A DNA stretch of 64,000 nt from FEN-1219 sp963817615 (GTDB lineage Bacteria > Pseudomonadota > Gammaproteobacteria > Steroidobacterales > Rariloculaceae), in the NCBI GenBank assembly GCA_963817615.1, contig CAWFPH010000002.1, positions 2,182,241-2,246,240 on the forward strand. Reading direction: 5' to 3'. The notes under the pieces were generated by a model. The model was not told where the DNA came from, made no database searches, and saw nothing but the letters and a program-made list of their open reading frames with translations. Below, one piece after another: positions 1 to 8,026 of this stretch (within the stretch, counting starts at the first letter, position 1; each line of letters opens with the position of its first letter). The translations under genes were made by a program, and so were the position numbers.

Positions 1-1
1 A

Positions 2-844
2 CACCAGCTCGTCGCTGCGGTCCTCGAGGACTATCGCCGAATCGACGCGAAGATGAGCACGTACAAGCCGGATAGCGAGATATCGCTCATCAATGCGCGT
101 GCGGCCAATGCCGCCGTGCCGATCGACGCGGAGCTGTTCGATCTCATTCACCGTTCCCTCGAAGTTTCCGCCGCGAGCCGCGGCGCATTCGACATCACTT
201 ATGAGAGTGTCGGGTACCTCTACGACTTCCATGCGCATCGACATCCGGACGATCTGCAGATTCGTGACCGGCTGCCGGCAATCGACTATCACCACGTCGT
301 TCTCGGCGACGCGACACGCACGATCCATTTCACGATGGCGGGTGTGCGCATTAATTTGGGAGGGATTGCCAAGGGCTACGCCGTCGAGCACGCGGCCGCG
401 ATGCTGCGCGAGCAAGGTGTCAAGAACGCGCTGCTGAGTGCGGGCGGCGACACTCGCGTGATCGGCGACCGGCGCGGTCAGCCCTGGATCGTGGGTATTC
501 GACACCCCCGGCTCGGCGACCAGGTGTTTACGCGCTTGCCGATCGTCGACGAGGCGATTTCCACGTCGGGCGACTATGAACGGTTCTTCGATGAGGATGG
601 TCACCGTTACCACCACATCATCAATCCGTCGACCGGCGAGCCCACTCGGGGAACGTTGAGCGCGACCGTGATTGGGCCCGATGCGACGACCACGGACGCC
701 TTGTCTACGACCGTCTTCGTTCTCGGTGCGAAGGCCGGCATCGAATTGCTCGAACGGTCCTTCCCGGGCTACGAAGGCATCGTCGTCGATGCGATGGGCA
801 AGGTGTCTTACTCGAGCGGCCTGGCCCCGCCCGCAGGACCGTAG
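2..844 (+). CDS. apbE: FAD:protein FMN transferase (ApbE), 5' truncated by window edge
   Basis: ApbE covalently attaches FMN from FAD to a Thr/Ser of partner proteins such as NqrB/C or RnfG, on the periplasmic side. The reading frame is open from base 2, so the true start and export signal lie before the window; the internal ATG at 53 is not the start. Visible family signatures are MSTYKPDSEISLIN near the left edge, the GGIAKGYAVE segment, LLSAGGDTRVIGDRRG, STSGDYERFF, the HHIINPSTGEP stretch and TDALSTTVFVLG, where the metal-binding Asp/Thr region lies. The C-terminus is complete at 844. It ends 2 bases from the convergent DUF4145-like gene. Its partner flavoprotein is not in view. Confidence 0.93.
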   Translation, partial: HQLVAAVLEDYRRIDAKMSTYKPDSEISLINARAANAAVPIDAELFDLIHRSLEVSAASRGAFDITYESVGYLYDFHAHRHPDDLQIRDRLPAIDYHHVVLGDATRTIHFTMAGVRINLGGIAKGYAVEHAAAMLREQGVKNALLSAGGDTRVIGDRRGQPWIVGIRHPRLGDQVFTRLPIVDEAISTSGDYERFFDEDGHRYHHIINPSTGEPTRGTLSATVIGPDATTTDALSTTVFVLGAKAGIELLERSFPGYEGIVVDAMGKVSYSSGLAPPAGP

Positions 845-846
845 CG

Positions 847-1551
847 CTACTGCACGGCCTCGCGGCGACCGCGACCGATCGACGTCACGTTGCGGGCGCC
901 TTCGCCGGCGAAGAAGCGCCTGACTTTGAGTGCGGCCTTGAGCTTGGCCGTACGCACGTAGGACTGATAGAGGAGATCCTTGAGCACTTCGATCAGCACT
1001 GCGGCTTCGTCCGCGCCCAACACGGGCGGCTCGGGCTGATCGCCGAACAGGGTTTCCTCGATAGCCTCACGCGTTGCCGTTTCGATCTCGCCGATGAGCA
1101 GCACGTCGCGAACGCTGTCCTGCCAGCGCCGGCGCGCCTCCGGACCAAGGCCGGTCAGCGCGTTGCGCAAAGTGCGCCTGGACATCGACGCGAACGCGTT
1201 ATAGCTGCCTGAGGTATAGCACTCGAATGCTTCCCGCAGCAGCGGCTCGGTCGTCGCCGGTAGATAGCTGTATTGAAAGCGCTCGCGCGGGCGTTCGACT
1301 TCGACGAGATTCGGTGCGAGCTCGACGCGTTGCGGCTCGTAGCCGCGCACGGCGGCACGCACGAAACGCGGTTCGTTGCACGCAGCACATCGGTAGACGA
1401 TGCCGACGTGACGCGGCCGCGCCTCGACCAGAGCTTCGAACGACGGGGTCGCTACCGGCAGCAGCTGCGCGTGCGCGCCGCAATGCGGGCACTCGCGCGC
1501 GATGGAGTCGGTCTGTTCGAAGCCATTGTTCTTATTTACATAAATCGCCAA
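847..1551 (-). CDS. Zinc-ribbon DUF4145-like protein
   Basis: 234-residue protein of unknown function. The N-terminus has two CxxC knuckles (Cys21/Cys24 and Cys55/Cys58), which fits a zinc ribbon. The rest is helical and resembles the DUF4145 family, including a segment with ECYTSGSYNAFASMSRRTLR around residue 110 that matches the family's helical core as I recall it. DUF4145 domains occur alone and attached to restriction or defence nucleases, but nothing here is a nuclease. It lies downstream of ettA on the same strand with a 110-base gap, so it may be co-transcribed. The family call rests on memory of the pattern, so moderate confidence. Confidence 0.6.
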   Translation of the reverse strand: MAIYVNKNNGFEQTDSIARECPHCGAHAQLLPVATPSFEALVEARPRHVGIVYRCAACNEPRFVRAAVRGYEPQRVELAPNLVEVERPRERFQYSYLPATTEPLLREAFECYTSGSYNAFASMSRRTLRNALTGLGPEARRRWQDSVRDVLLIGEIETATREAIEETLFGDQPEPPVLGADEAAVLIEVLKDLLYQSYVRTAKLKAALKVRRFFAGEGARNVTSIGRGRREAVQ

Positions 1552-1661
1552 GCGAACGGCCTCTCGGTACGAGCATACAGGTGTGCGCAGGTTTTGAATA
1601 CGCTGCGATGGGAAGCCCGGCCGTGCCCGTGCCGGTTCTCGTACGCCCCGCCGGCCAAGGC

Positions 1662-3332
1662 CTAAGCGAGGCGTTTGTAGTGCAGGCGGTGCGGCTGATC
1701 CGCGTCCTGCCCCTTCCGCCGTTTGAGGTCGGCCGCGTAATCAGCGTAATTGCCCTGAAAGTACACGGCCTCGCTGTCGCCCTCGAATGCCAGTATGTGG
1801 GTGGCAATCCGGTCGAGGAACCAGCGGTCGTGCGAGATCACCACGGCGCTGCCCGGAAAGCTCAAGAGCGCCTCCTCGAGGGCCCGCAGCGTCTCGACGT
1901 CGAGGTCGTTCGTAGGCTCATCGAGCAGCAGCAAGTTGCCGCCGGAGCGCAGCAGCTTGGCAAGATGAACCCTATTGCGTTCGCCGCCGGATAGAAGGCC
2001 CACCTTCTTCTGTTGGTCGCTGCCGCGGAAGTTGAAGCGGCCGACGTACGCCCGTGACGGAGTCTCGTAGGTGCCGACGCGCAGTATGTCTTGACCTTCG
2101 CTGATCTCCTCCCAGACCGTCTTGTCGCCGTCCAGAGTGTCGCGGCCTTGATCGACATAGGCGAGTTGCACGGTGTCGCCGATGCGGATTGCGCCGCCGT
2201 CGGGTTTGATTTGGCCGGCGAGCATTCGGAACAGCGTCGTTTTGCCCGCGCCGTTCGGTCCGATCACCCCGACGATTCCGCCGGCCGGCAGGCTGAACGA
2301 GAGATTCTCGAACAGTACGCGATCACCGAAGGATTTGCCGATGTTGTCGGCTTCGATCACGAGCTCGCCCAGGCGCGGACCCGGCGGAATGTAGATCTCG
2401 TTCGTTTCGTTGCGGGTCTGGAACTCCTTGGACGTAAGCTCCTCGAACCGGGCCAGACGAGCCTTGGCTTTCGCGCGCCGCGCACCCGGGTTCGACCGTA
2501 CCCAGTCGAGCTCGGTCTTGATCGCACGTTGGCGTGCGACTTCCTGCTTCTCCTCGAGCTCGAGCCGCTTTTGCTTCTGCTCGAGCCACGAGCTGTAGTT
2601 GCCCTGCCACGGAATGCCATGTCCGCGATCGAGCTCCAGAATCCAGCCGGCGACGTTGTCGAGGAAGTAACGGTCGTGAGTGACCGCGATGACGGTGCCG
2701 GGATACTCTCCGAGAAATCGCTCTAGCCACGCCACCGACTCCGCATCGAGGTGGTTGGTCGGCTCGTCCAGGAGCAGCATGTCCGGGTTGGACAGGAGTA
2801 GGCGGCAGAGCGCGACGCGGCGACGCTCGCCACCCGACAGCGACTCGATCTCCGCATCCCACGGCGGAAGGCGCAGCGCATCGGCGGCGATCTCGAGCCT
2901 GCGCTCGACTTCCCATCCCGCAGCCGCATCGATAGCGTCCTGCAGCTTGCCCTGCTCCTCGAGAAGCTTTGTCATCTCCTCTTCCTCGAGCGGTGCGGCG
3001 AAGCGGTCGCTGATCTTGTTGAAGCGATCGATGAGGCCGATGACGTCGGCGACGCCCTCCTCGACATTGCCGCGCACGTTCTTCGACGGGTCGAGACCCG
3101 GCTCCTGAGGGAGATATCCGATTTTGATGCCCGGCTGCGGTCGCGCCTCGCCCTCGAACTCGCGATCGACACCCGCCATGATTCTGAGCAACGTCGATTT
3201 GCCCGCGCCGTTCAGGCCGAGCACGCCGATCTTTGCGCCGGGGTAGAAGCTCAGGCTGATGTCGCGCAGGATGTACCGCTTCGGTGGAACGACTTTCGCG
3301 AGGCGGTTCGTGGTATAGATGTACTGTGCCAT
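1662..3332 (-). CDS. ettA: Energy-dependent translational throttle protein EttA (ABC-F ATPase)
   Basis: EttA binds the ribosomal E site and gates the first elongation step according to ATP/ADP ratio. The 556-residue length matches the usual 555. It carries two ABC cassettes without membrane segments: the first Walker A is GLNGAGKST near residue 40 with LSGGERRRVALCRLLL and LLLDEPTNHLD; the second is GPNGAGKTT near residue 357 with LSGGERNRVHLAKLLRSGG and LLLDEPTNDLD. The charged linker between them (about residues 240-320, rich in K/R/E) is the P-site tRNA-interaction motif region typical of ABC-F proteins. Start ATG at 3332; the divergent deacetylase gene begins 65 bases away. Confidence 0.97.
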   Translation of the reverse strand: MAQYIYTTNRLAKVVPPKRYILRDISLSFYPGAKIGVLGLNGAGKSTLLRIMAGVDREFEGEARPQPGIKIGYLPQEPGLDPSKNVRGNVEEGVADVIGLIDRFNKISDRFAAPLEEEEMTKLLEEQGKLQDAIDAAAGWEVERRLEIAADALRLPPWDAEIESLSGGERRRVALCRLLLSNPDMLLLDEPTNHLDAESVAWLERFLGEYPGTVIAVTHDRYFLDNVAGWILELDRGHGIPWQGNYSSWLEQKQKRLELEEKQEVARQRAIKTELDWVRSNPGARRAKAKARLARFEELTSKEFQTRNETNEIYIPPGPRLGELVIEADNIGKSFGDRVLFENLSFSLPAGGIVGVIGPNGAGKTTLFRMLAGQIKPDGGAIRIGDTVQLAYVDQGRDTLDGDKTVWEEISEGQDILRVGTYETPSRAYVGRFNFRGSDQQKKVGLLSGGERNRVHLAKLLRSGGNLLLLDEPTNDLDVETLRALEEALLSFPGSAVVISHDRWFLDRIATHILAFEGDSEAVYFQGNYADYAADLKRRKGQDADQPHRLHYKRLA

Positions 3333-3397
3333 AGACCTGCGGGGGTTCGAGCGGGGCTCGGATTATCGGCGCGCCAATACCCTGCGGCAACTGCAAC

Positions 3398-4342
3398 ATG
3401 TCGCGTTCGACCATCTTGATCGCGGGCGCGGAGCTCGCTCGGTACGGCTTCCCGAATGGTCATCCGTTCGGTCCGGACCGCTACGAGGCTTTCATGACCG
3501 AGGTGCGACGCTCGCAGTGTTTTGCGGATCTCACGACTCTCCCGCCCCGGCAAGCGACCCGCGCAGAGCTCGAGTACTTCCACACCGCCGCCTACGTCGA
3601 TCGGGTGAGCGAGCTCTCGGCACGAGGCAGCGGATTGCTCGACGCCGGCGACACGCCGGCCTACCCGGGCGTCTACGAGGCGGCCGCCGGTGTAGTCGGC
3701 GGGACGTTGGAAGCGCTGCACGCGATCGTCACTGGGCCGATGCACCGCGCTTTCATCCCGATCGGCGGTTTGCACCATGCTGGGCGGGATCATGCGGCAG
3801 GGTTCTGCGTATTCAACGATTGCGGGGTTGCTATTGAGGCTGCGCGCCGCATCTACGGATTGCGACGCGTCGCGTACGTCGACATCGACGCGCATCACGG
3901 CGACGGCGTTTATTACGCGTTCGAACAGGACCCCGAGCTCGGGTTCGCCGATCTGCACGAGGACGGCCGCTTCCTGTATCCGGGCACCGGCAACCGCAGC
4001 GAGACGGGCCGCGGTCCCGCGGTCGGCACGAAGCTCAATCTGCCGATGCCGCCCGGCGCGGATGATGCGGCGTTCCTCAAGGCATGGGACGAGGTCGAGG
4101 CCTATCTCGAGGCCGCGCGCCCCGAGCTGATTCTCTTGCAGTGCGGCGCCGATTCGGTTGGCGGAGATCCCATCACGCACCTGCGTTACACGCCCGAAGC
4201 GCATGCGCACGCGGCGCGCAGGCTGTCGGCGCTCGCTGAGCGTCATGCAGCGGGGCGATTGCTCGCGATGGGAGGCGGCGGTTACAACCGCGGCAACCTT
4301 GCGCGGGCGTGGACCCGCGTGGTCGAGGAGCTGGCTGCATAG
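3398..4342 (+). CDS. Histone deacetylase family / acetoin-utilisation-like amidohydrolase
   Basis: 314-residue zinc-dependent deacetylase of the arginase/deacetylase fold. The catalytic pair is His126-His127 (GGLHHAGRDHA), the zinc ligands are Asp164 and His166 (YVDIDAHHGDG) and Asp252 (QCGADSVGGD), and the transition-state tyrosine is in GGGGYN (Tyr296). All active-site residues are present, so it should be catalytic. Bacterial members act on acetyl-lysine proteins, acetylpolyamines or small acyl amides; the sequence does not decide among these. Its stop codon directly abuts the start of glyA (no spacer), implying translational coupling with one-carbon metabolism. Confidence 0.9.
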   Translation: MSRSTILIAGAELARYGFPNGHPFGPDRYEAFMTEVRRSQCFADLTTLPPRQATRAELEYFHTAAYVDRVSELSARGSGLLDAGDTPAYPGVYEAAAGVVGGTLEALHAIVTGPMHRAFIPIGGLHHAGRDHAAGFCVFNDCGVAIEAARRIYGLRRVAYVDIDAHHGDGVYYAFEQDPELGFADLHEDGRFLYPGTGNRSETGRGPAVGTKLNLPMPPGADDAAFLKAWDEVEAYLEAARPELILLQCGADSVGGDPITHLRYTPEAHAHAARRLSALAERHAAGRLLAMGGGGYNRGNLARAWTRVVEELAA

Positions 4343-5608
4343 ATGTTCGATCAGCGCTCAATGGCAACGGCAGACGCGCCGGTCGCCCATGCGCTGGCGG
4401 CCGAGCGTATGCGCCAGGAGCAATTCCTCGAGCTGATAGCGTCGGAGAACTACGTGAGCCCGCGCGTGCTGGAAGCACAGGGATCCGTGCTCACGAACAA
4501 ATACGCCGACGGCTATCCCGGTTCGCGTCACTACGCCGGCTGCGAGCAAGCCGATGTCGTGGAGAGTCTCGCGATCGACCGGGCGCAGAAGCTGTTCGGT
4601 GCGGGCTACGCGAATGTGCAGCCGTACTCGGGCTCGCAAGCGAACCTGGCGGCCTATCTCGCATTGCTGCGGCCGGGCGATACGCTGCTCGGTATGCTTC
4701 CGGCGCATGGTGGTCACCGTACGCACGGCGCGCCGGACAATCTTTCGGGCCAGCTCTATAAGGTGGTCTCATACGAGGTCGACGCGGAGACCGGAGAAAT
4801 CGACTACGACCGTGTAGCCGCGCTCGCGCGAGAGCACCGGCCGCGCGTCATCGTTGCGGGCTTCTCCGCTTATTCGCGCGCGCTCGACTGGGCGCGCTTC
4901 CGGGCGATCGCCGACGATGTCGGCTCGAAGCTCCTCGCCGACATCGCCCACGTGGCCGGGCTGATTGCCGCGGGTCTCTATCCGAGTCCCGTGCAGATCG
5001 CCGACTTGACGACCACGACGACCCACAAGACGTTGCGAGGTCCGCGCGGCGGGATGATTCTGGCGCCGCGCCGGTCGGCTCTCACGGCGCGCGTCGATGC
5101 GGCCGTCTTTCCGAGTACGCAAGGAGGGCCATTGATGCACGTCATCGCGGCGAAGGCCGTGGCGTTGGGCGAGGCGTTAGATCCCTCATTCAAGGCTTAT
5201 CAAAGGCAGACGCTTGCCAATGCGCGCGAATTCGCCAGCGTGCTCGCGCAGCGAGGCTACGACGTCGTCTCGGGCGGCACCGACAATCATATGTTGCTCG
5301 TGGATCTCCGTGGCTTGGCGATCGACGGGAAGAGCGCAGAGCATGCGCTGCACGCTGCGCACATCGCGGTCAATTGCGCGTCGCTGCCCGGCGCCTCGAT
5401 CTCGACAGAGCCGACTCGGGGCGCGGACGGTTTGCGGATCGGCACACCGGCCGTTACGACGCGAGGCATGTGCGAGCCCGAGATTCGGAAGATCGCCGCA
5501 TGGATGGCCGATGTGCTCGACGCCGCGGGTGACAGCGGCGTCGTCGCGCGCATCCGCGCCGGCGTGCTCGATTTGTGTGCAGCGTTTCCGGTGTACGGAC
5601 GTGGTTAG
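4343..5608 (+). CDS. glyA: Serine hydroxymethyltransferase (divergent)
   Basis: PLP enzyme interconverting serine and glycine with transfer of a one-carbon unit to tetrahydrofolate. 421 residues (usual about 417). Conserved parts: ELIASENYVSPRV, NKYADGYPG, the PLP-stacking His125 in AHGGH, Asp200-x-x-His203 (ADIAHVAGL), Schiff-base Lys229 in TTTTTHKTLRGPRGG, and a normal C-terminus ending FPVY. Odd features: the usually invariant GGHLTHG reads GGHRTHG (Arg126), and the pterin-side loop after IAVN is altered (CASLPGASI). Position right before nrdR is the canonical glyA slot. A Shine-Dalgarno GAGGAG lies inside the end of the deacetylase gene. A specialised SHMT-like activity cannot be excluded. 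Confidence 0.92.
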   Translation: MFDQRSMATADAPVAHALAAERMRQEQFLELIASENYVSPRVLEAQGSVLTNKYADGYPGSRHYAGCEQADVVESLAIDRAQKLFGAGYANVQPYSGSQANLAAYLALLRPGDTLLGMLPAHGGHRTHGAPDNLSGQLYKVVSYEVDAETGEIDYDRVAALAREHRPRVIVAGFSAYSRALDWARFRAIADDVGSKLLADIAHVAGLIAAGLYPSPVQIADLTTTTTHKTLRGPRGGMILAPRRSALTARVDAAVFPSTQGGPLMHVIAAKAVALGEALDPSFKAYQRQTLANAREFASVLAQRGYDVVSGGTDNHMLLVDLRGLAIDGKSAEHALHAAHIAVNCASLPGASISTEPTRGADGLRIGTPAVTTRGMCEPEIRKIAAWMADVLDAAGDSGVVARIRAGVLDLCAAFPVYGRG

Positions 5609-5691
5609 CGCTGCACACAAGCTCGGCTACGTGCATCGGGAACGCCCGCCCGTCTTGCCGTCGTGGCGCACGACCGTCGGAGGCTAGTGCC

Positions 5692-6207
5692 GTGCATTGC
5701 CCATTTTGTGGACACGAGGACACCAAAGTCATCGACTCGCGGCTCGCGGGCGAGGGCCGCCAGGTGCGTCGGCGACGGGAATGTCTATCGTGCGGCGAGC
5801 GCTTCACGACGTTCGAGTCGCCGGAGCTCGTCATGCCCTACGTCGTGAAGCGCGACGATAGACGCGAGCCGTTCGATGAGAACAAGCTGCGTACCGGATT
5901 GATGAGCGCGCTGCAAAAGCGACCGGTGCAGCGTGAGCACATCGAACGCAGCATCGACCATATCACGCACATTTTGCAGACGCTCGGCGAGCGCGAGGTG
6001 TCGAGCCGGCTCGTCGGCGATCTCGTGATGGAGGAGCTGCGCAGGCTGGACGAGGTGGCGTACGTGCGGTTTGCGTCCGTTTACCGCAGCTTTCAGGACG
6101 TCACGGAGTTTCAGCAGGAAATCGAGCGCCTCCAATCGCTGCCGAGCCTGCTCGAAAGCCGCGAGCAGATGTCGCTGCTTCCGGACGACCAGCGCAAGAA
6201 GAAATGA
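5692..6207 (+). CDS. nrdR: Transcriptional repressor NrdR
   Basis: Represses ribonucleotide reductase genes in response to ATP/dATP. The GTG at 5692 is chosen as start because it gives the family N-terminus (MHCPFCGHEDTKVIDSR) and has GGAGG at 5679-5683, 8 bases upstream; the open frame extends further back without homology. Zinc ribbon Cys3/Cys6 and Cys31/Cys34 (CPFC, CLSCGERF), followed by the ATP-cone domain beginning YVVKRDDRREPFDENKLR. 171 residues, slightly longer than the E. coli protein at the C-terminus (tail ends QRKKK). Located between glyA and ribD as in many gammaproteobacteria; its stop overlaps the ribD start (ATGA). Confidence 0.97.
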   Translation: MHCPFCGHEDTKVIDSRLAGEGRQVRRRRECLSCGERFTTFESPELVMPYVVKRDDRREPFDENKLRTGLMSALQKRPVQREHIERSIDHITHILQTLGEREVSSRLVGDLVMEELRRLDEVAYVRFASVYRSFQDVTEFQQEIERLQSLPSLLESREQMSLLPDDQRKKK

Positions 6208-7355
6208 GCCCGAACGATCGAGCCGTCGCGGCGAACAGTGCACGCGACTACGAGCACATGGCAGTCGCGCTGAAGCTCGCGGCCAACGGGCTGTACGACG
6301 CGGCCCCGAATCCGACGGTGGGCTGCGTGATCGTGAAGGACGATGTCATCGTGGGGACCGGTTTCAGTGCCCCGGCCGGAGGCCCTCACGCGGAGCGGCG
6401 CGCGCTCGTGGCAGCAGGTTCTGCCGCGCGCGGCGCGACGGCATACGTGACGCTCGAGCCTTGCTGTCACCATGGGCGCACGCCTCCGTGCACAACTGCG
6501 CTCATCGATGCAGGCATCGTGCGCGTCGTGTATGCGGGCAGCGATCCGAATCCGCTCGTGCGCGGCGCGGGTGCGCGCGGCCTCGAGGCTGCGGGCATCG
6601 AAGTCGTGGGCGGCGTCCTCGAGGCGGCGGCCGAGCCGTTGAATCGTGGCTTCTTCACGCGCATGCGCCGGGGCATTCCGTGGGTTCGTTGCAAAGTCGC
6701 CGCGTCGCTCGATGGACGCACGGCTCTTGCGAACGGCGCGAGCCGGTGGATCACGAGCGCGGCCGCTCGCGCCGATGTGCACCGCTGGCGTTCCCGATCG
6801 AGCGCCGTCCTCACCGGGAGCGGGACGATGCTCGCCGATGATCCGGCTCTAACGGCTCGGCGCGAAGAGGCCGGCATCGACTCCGGCATCGGCATCAAAC
6901 AGCCGCTGCGAGTCATCGTCGATTCGCAGCTGCGGACGCCGCCGACCGCCCGAACGTTCCGAGAGCAGGGTGAGGCGCTGGTATTCACTACGGCGCCCGA
7001 GAGGTCGGCGACGGTAAGCGCCCTCAGAGATGCGGGAGTGCGTGTCGAGCGCGTGCCGGGCGGTGCGCACTGCGACTTGCGCGCCGTCGTCGAACGGCTC
7101 GGCAAGCTCGAAGTCAACGACATTTGGGTCGAGGCCGGCCCGCGTCTCAACGGCGCGCTTCTCGAGGCAGGTTTGATCGACGAGCTGGTCTTATATGTCG
7201 CACCCCGACTGCTCGGTGACGGTGCGCGAGGCATGTTCTGCGTGCCGACCATCGAATCGCTCGGGGCCGCATGGGATATCCAAGTCGAGGAAGTTCGGCA
7301 GATCGGGCGCGACTTGCGGATCACCGGCCGCCCCAGTAGGGTGGCGGGCGCCTAG
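6204..7355 (+). CDS. ribD: Bifunctional pyrimidine deaminase/reductase RibD
   Basis: Catalyses two consecutive riboflavin steps: deamination of the diaminopyrimidine and NADPH reduction of the ribosyl side chain. 383 residues. The N-terminal deaminase has the zinc/catalytic motifs PHAE (around residue 64) and PCCHHGRTPPC (around residue 89); the C-terminal reductase begins VRCKVAASLDGRTAL with GSGTMLADDP following and ends with a typical DLRITGRP. ATG at 6204 overlaps the nrdR stop, indicating coupled translation. Followed 20 bases later by ribE in a conventional rib operon. Confidence 0.97.
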   Translation: MSPNDRAVAANSARDYEHMAVALKLAANGLYDAAPNPTVGCVIVKDDVIVGTGFSAPAGGPHAERRALVAAGSAARGATAYVTLEPCCHHGRTPPCTTALIDAGIVRVVYAGSDPNPLVRGAGARGLEAAGIEVVGGVLEAAAEPLNRGFFTRMRRGIPWVRCKVAASLDGRTALANGASRWITSAAARADVHRWRSRSSAVLTGSGTMLADDPALTARREEAGIDSGIGIKQPLRVIVDSQLRTPPTARTFREQGEALVFTTAPERSATVSALRDAGVRVERVPGGAHCDLRAVVERLGKLEVNDIWVEAGPRLNGALLEAGLIDELVLYVAPRLLGDGARGMFCVPTIESLGAAWDIQVEEVRQIGRDLRITGRPSRVAGA

Positions 7356-7375
7356 GCCGTTCGGAGCGAAGTCGC

Positions 7376-8026
7376 GTGTTTTCGGGCATCGTGCAAGGCG
7401 TCGGTTCGATCGTGACGCAAACAATGCTTGGCGCCGATCAGCGGCTCACGATTGCGCTTGGAGGGGCCGCGATCGCGCCCCCCGCCATTGGCGGCAGCAT
7501 CGCGGTGAATGGCGCCTGCCTGACCGCGATCGCCGTCGCCGAGGATCGGTTCTCGGCGGACGTGTCCGTCGAAACGCTTGCCGTCACGACGTTCGGCCGC
7601 CTCGGACCGGGCGCGCGCGTCAATGTCGAGCTGCCCGTGCGGGCGGGCGATCCGCTCGATGGCCACCTCGTGACAGGCCACGTCGACGGCGTGGGCCATG
7701 TGCTCGAGCTGCGGCCGGCGGGGCGGTCGCTGTCGCTGGCAATCGAGCTGCCGCCCGCGCTCGCGCGTTACGTTGCGGCGAAGGGATCTATCGCGGTCGA
7801 TGGCGTGAGCCTTACCGTCAATGCCGTTCGGGGCACCCGATTCGAGGTCAACGTGATTCCTCATACGCAACATGTGACCGTGATCGGCGAGTATCGGCGC
7901 GGAACCGCAGTGAATATCGAAGTGGACATGATCGCTCGGTATCTCGAGCGACTATTCGAGCCGGCCGAACGCACCGGTGTAGCACTCTCGTTCTTGGAGA
8001 CCCATGGTTACGCGCGCAACGACTGA
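7376..8026 (+). CDS. ribE: Riboflavin synthase alpha subunit
   Basis: Dismutates two molecules of 6,7-dimethyl-8-ribityllumazine to riboflavin. 216 residues in two duplicated lumazine-binding barrels: the first starts MFSGIVQGVGSI and contains GSIAVNGACLT, the second contains LVTGHVDGVGHV and GSIAVDGVSLTVN. Start is GTG at 7376, giving the standard MFSGIV N-terminus. Its 3' end overlaps the next gene by 23 bases. Called ribC in some nomenclatures. Confidence 0.97.
   Translation: MFSGIVQGVGSIVTQTMLGADQRLTIALGGAAIAPPAIGGSIAVNGACLTAIAVAEDRFSADVSVETLAVTTFGRLGPGARVNVELPVRAGDPLDGHLVTGHVDGVGHVLELRPAGRSLSLAIELPPALARYVAAKGSIAVDGVSLTVNAVRGTRFEVNVIPHTQHVTVIGEYRRGTAVNIEVDMIARYLERLFEPAERTGVALSFLETHGYARND

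Noticed and set aside
5600..7380. FMN riboswitch for the rib genes
   Set aside because: The genes overlap or nearly touch, leaving no leader where an aptamer could fit; none of its conserved sequence was seen.
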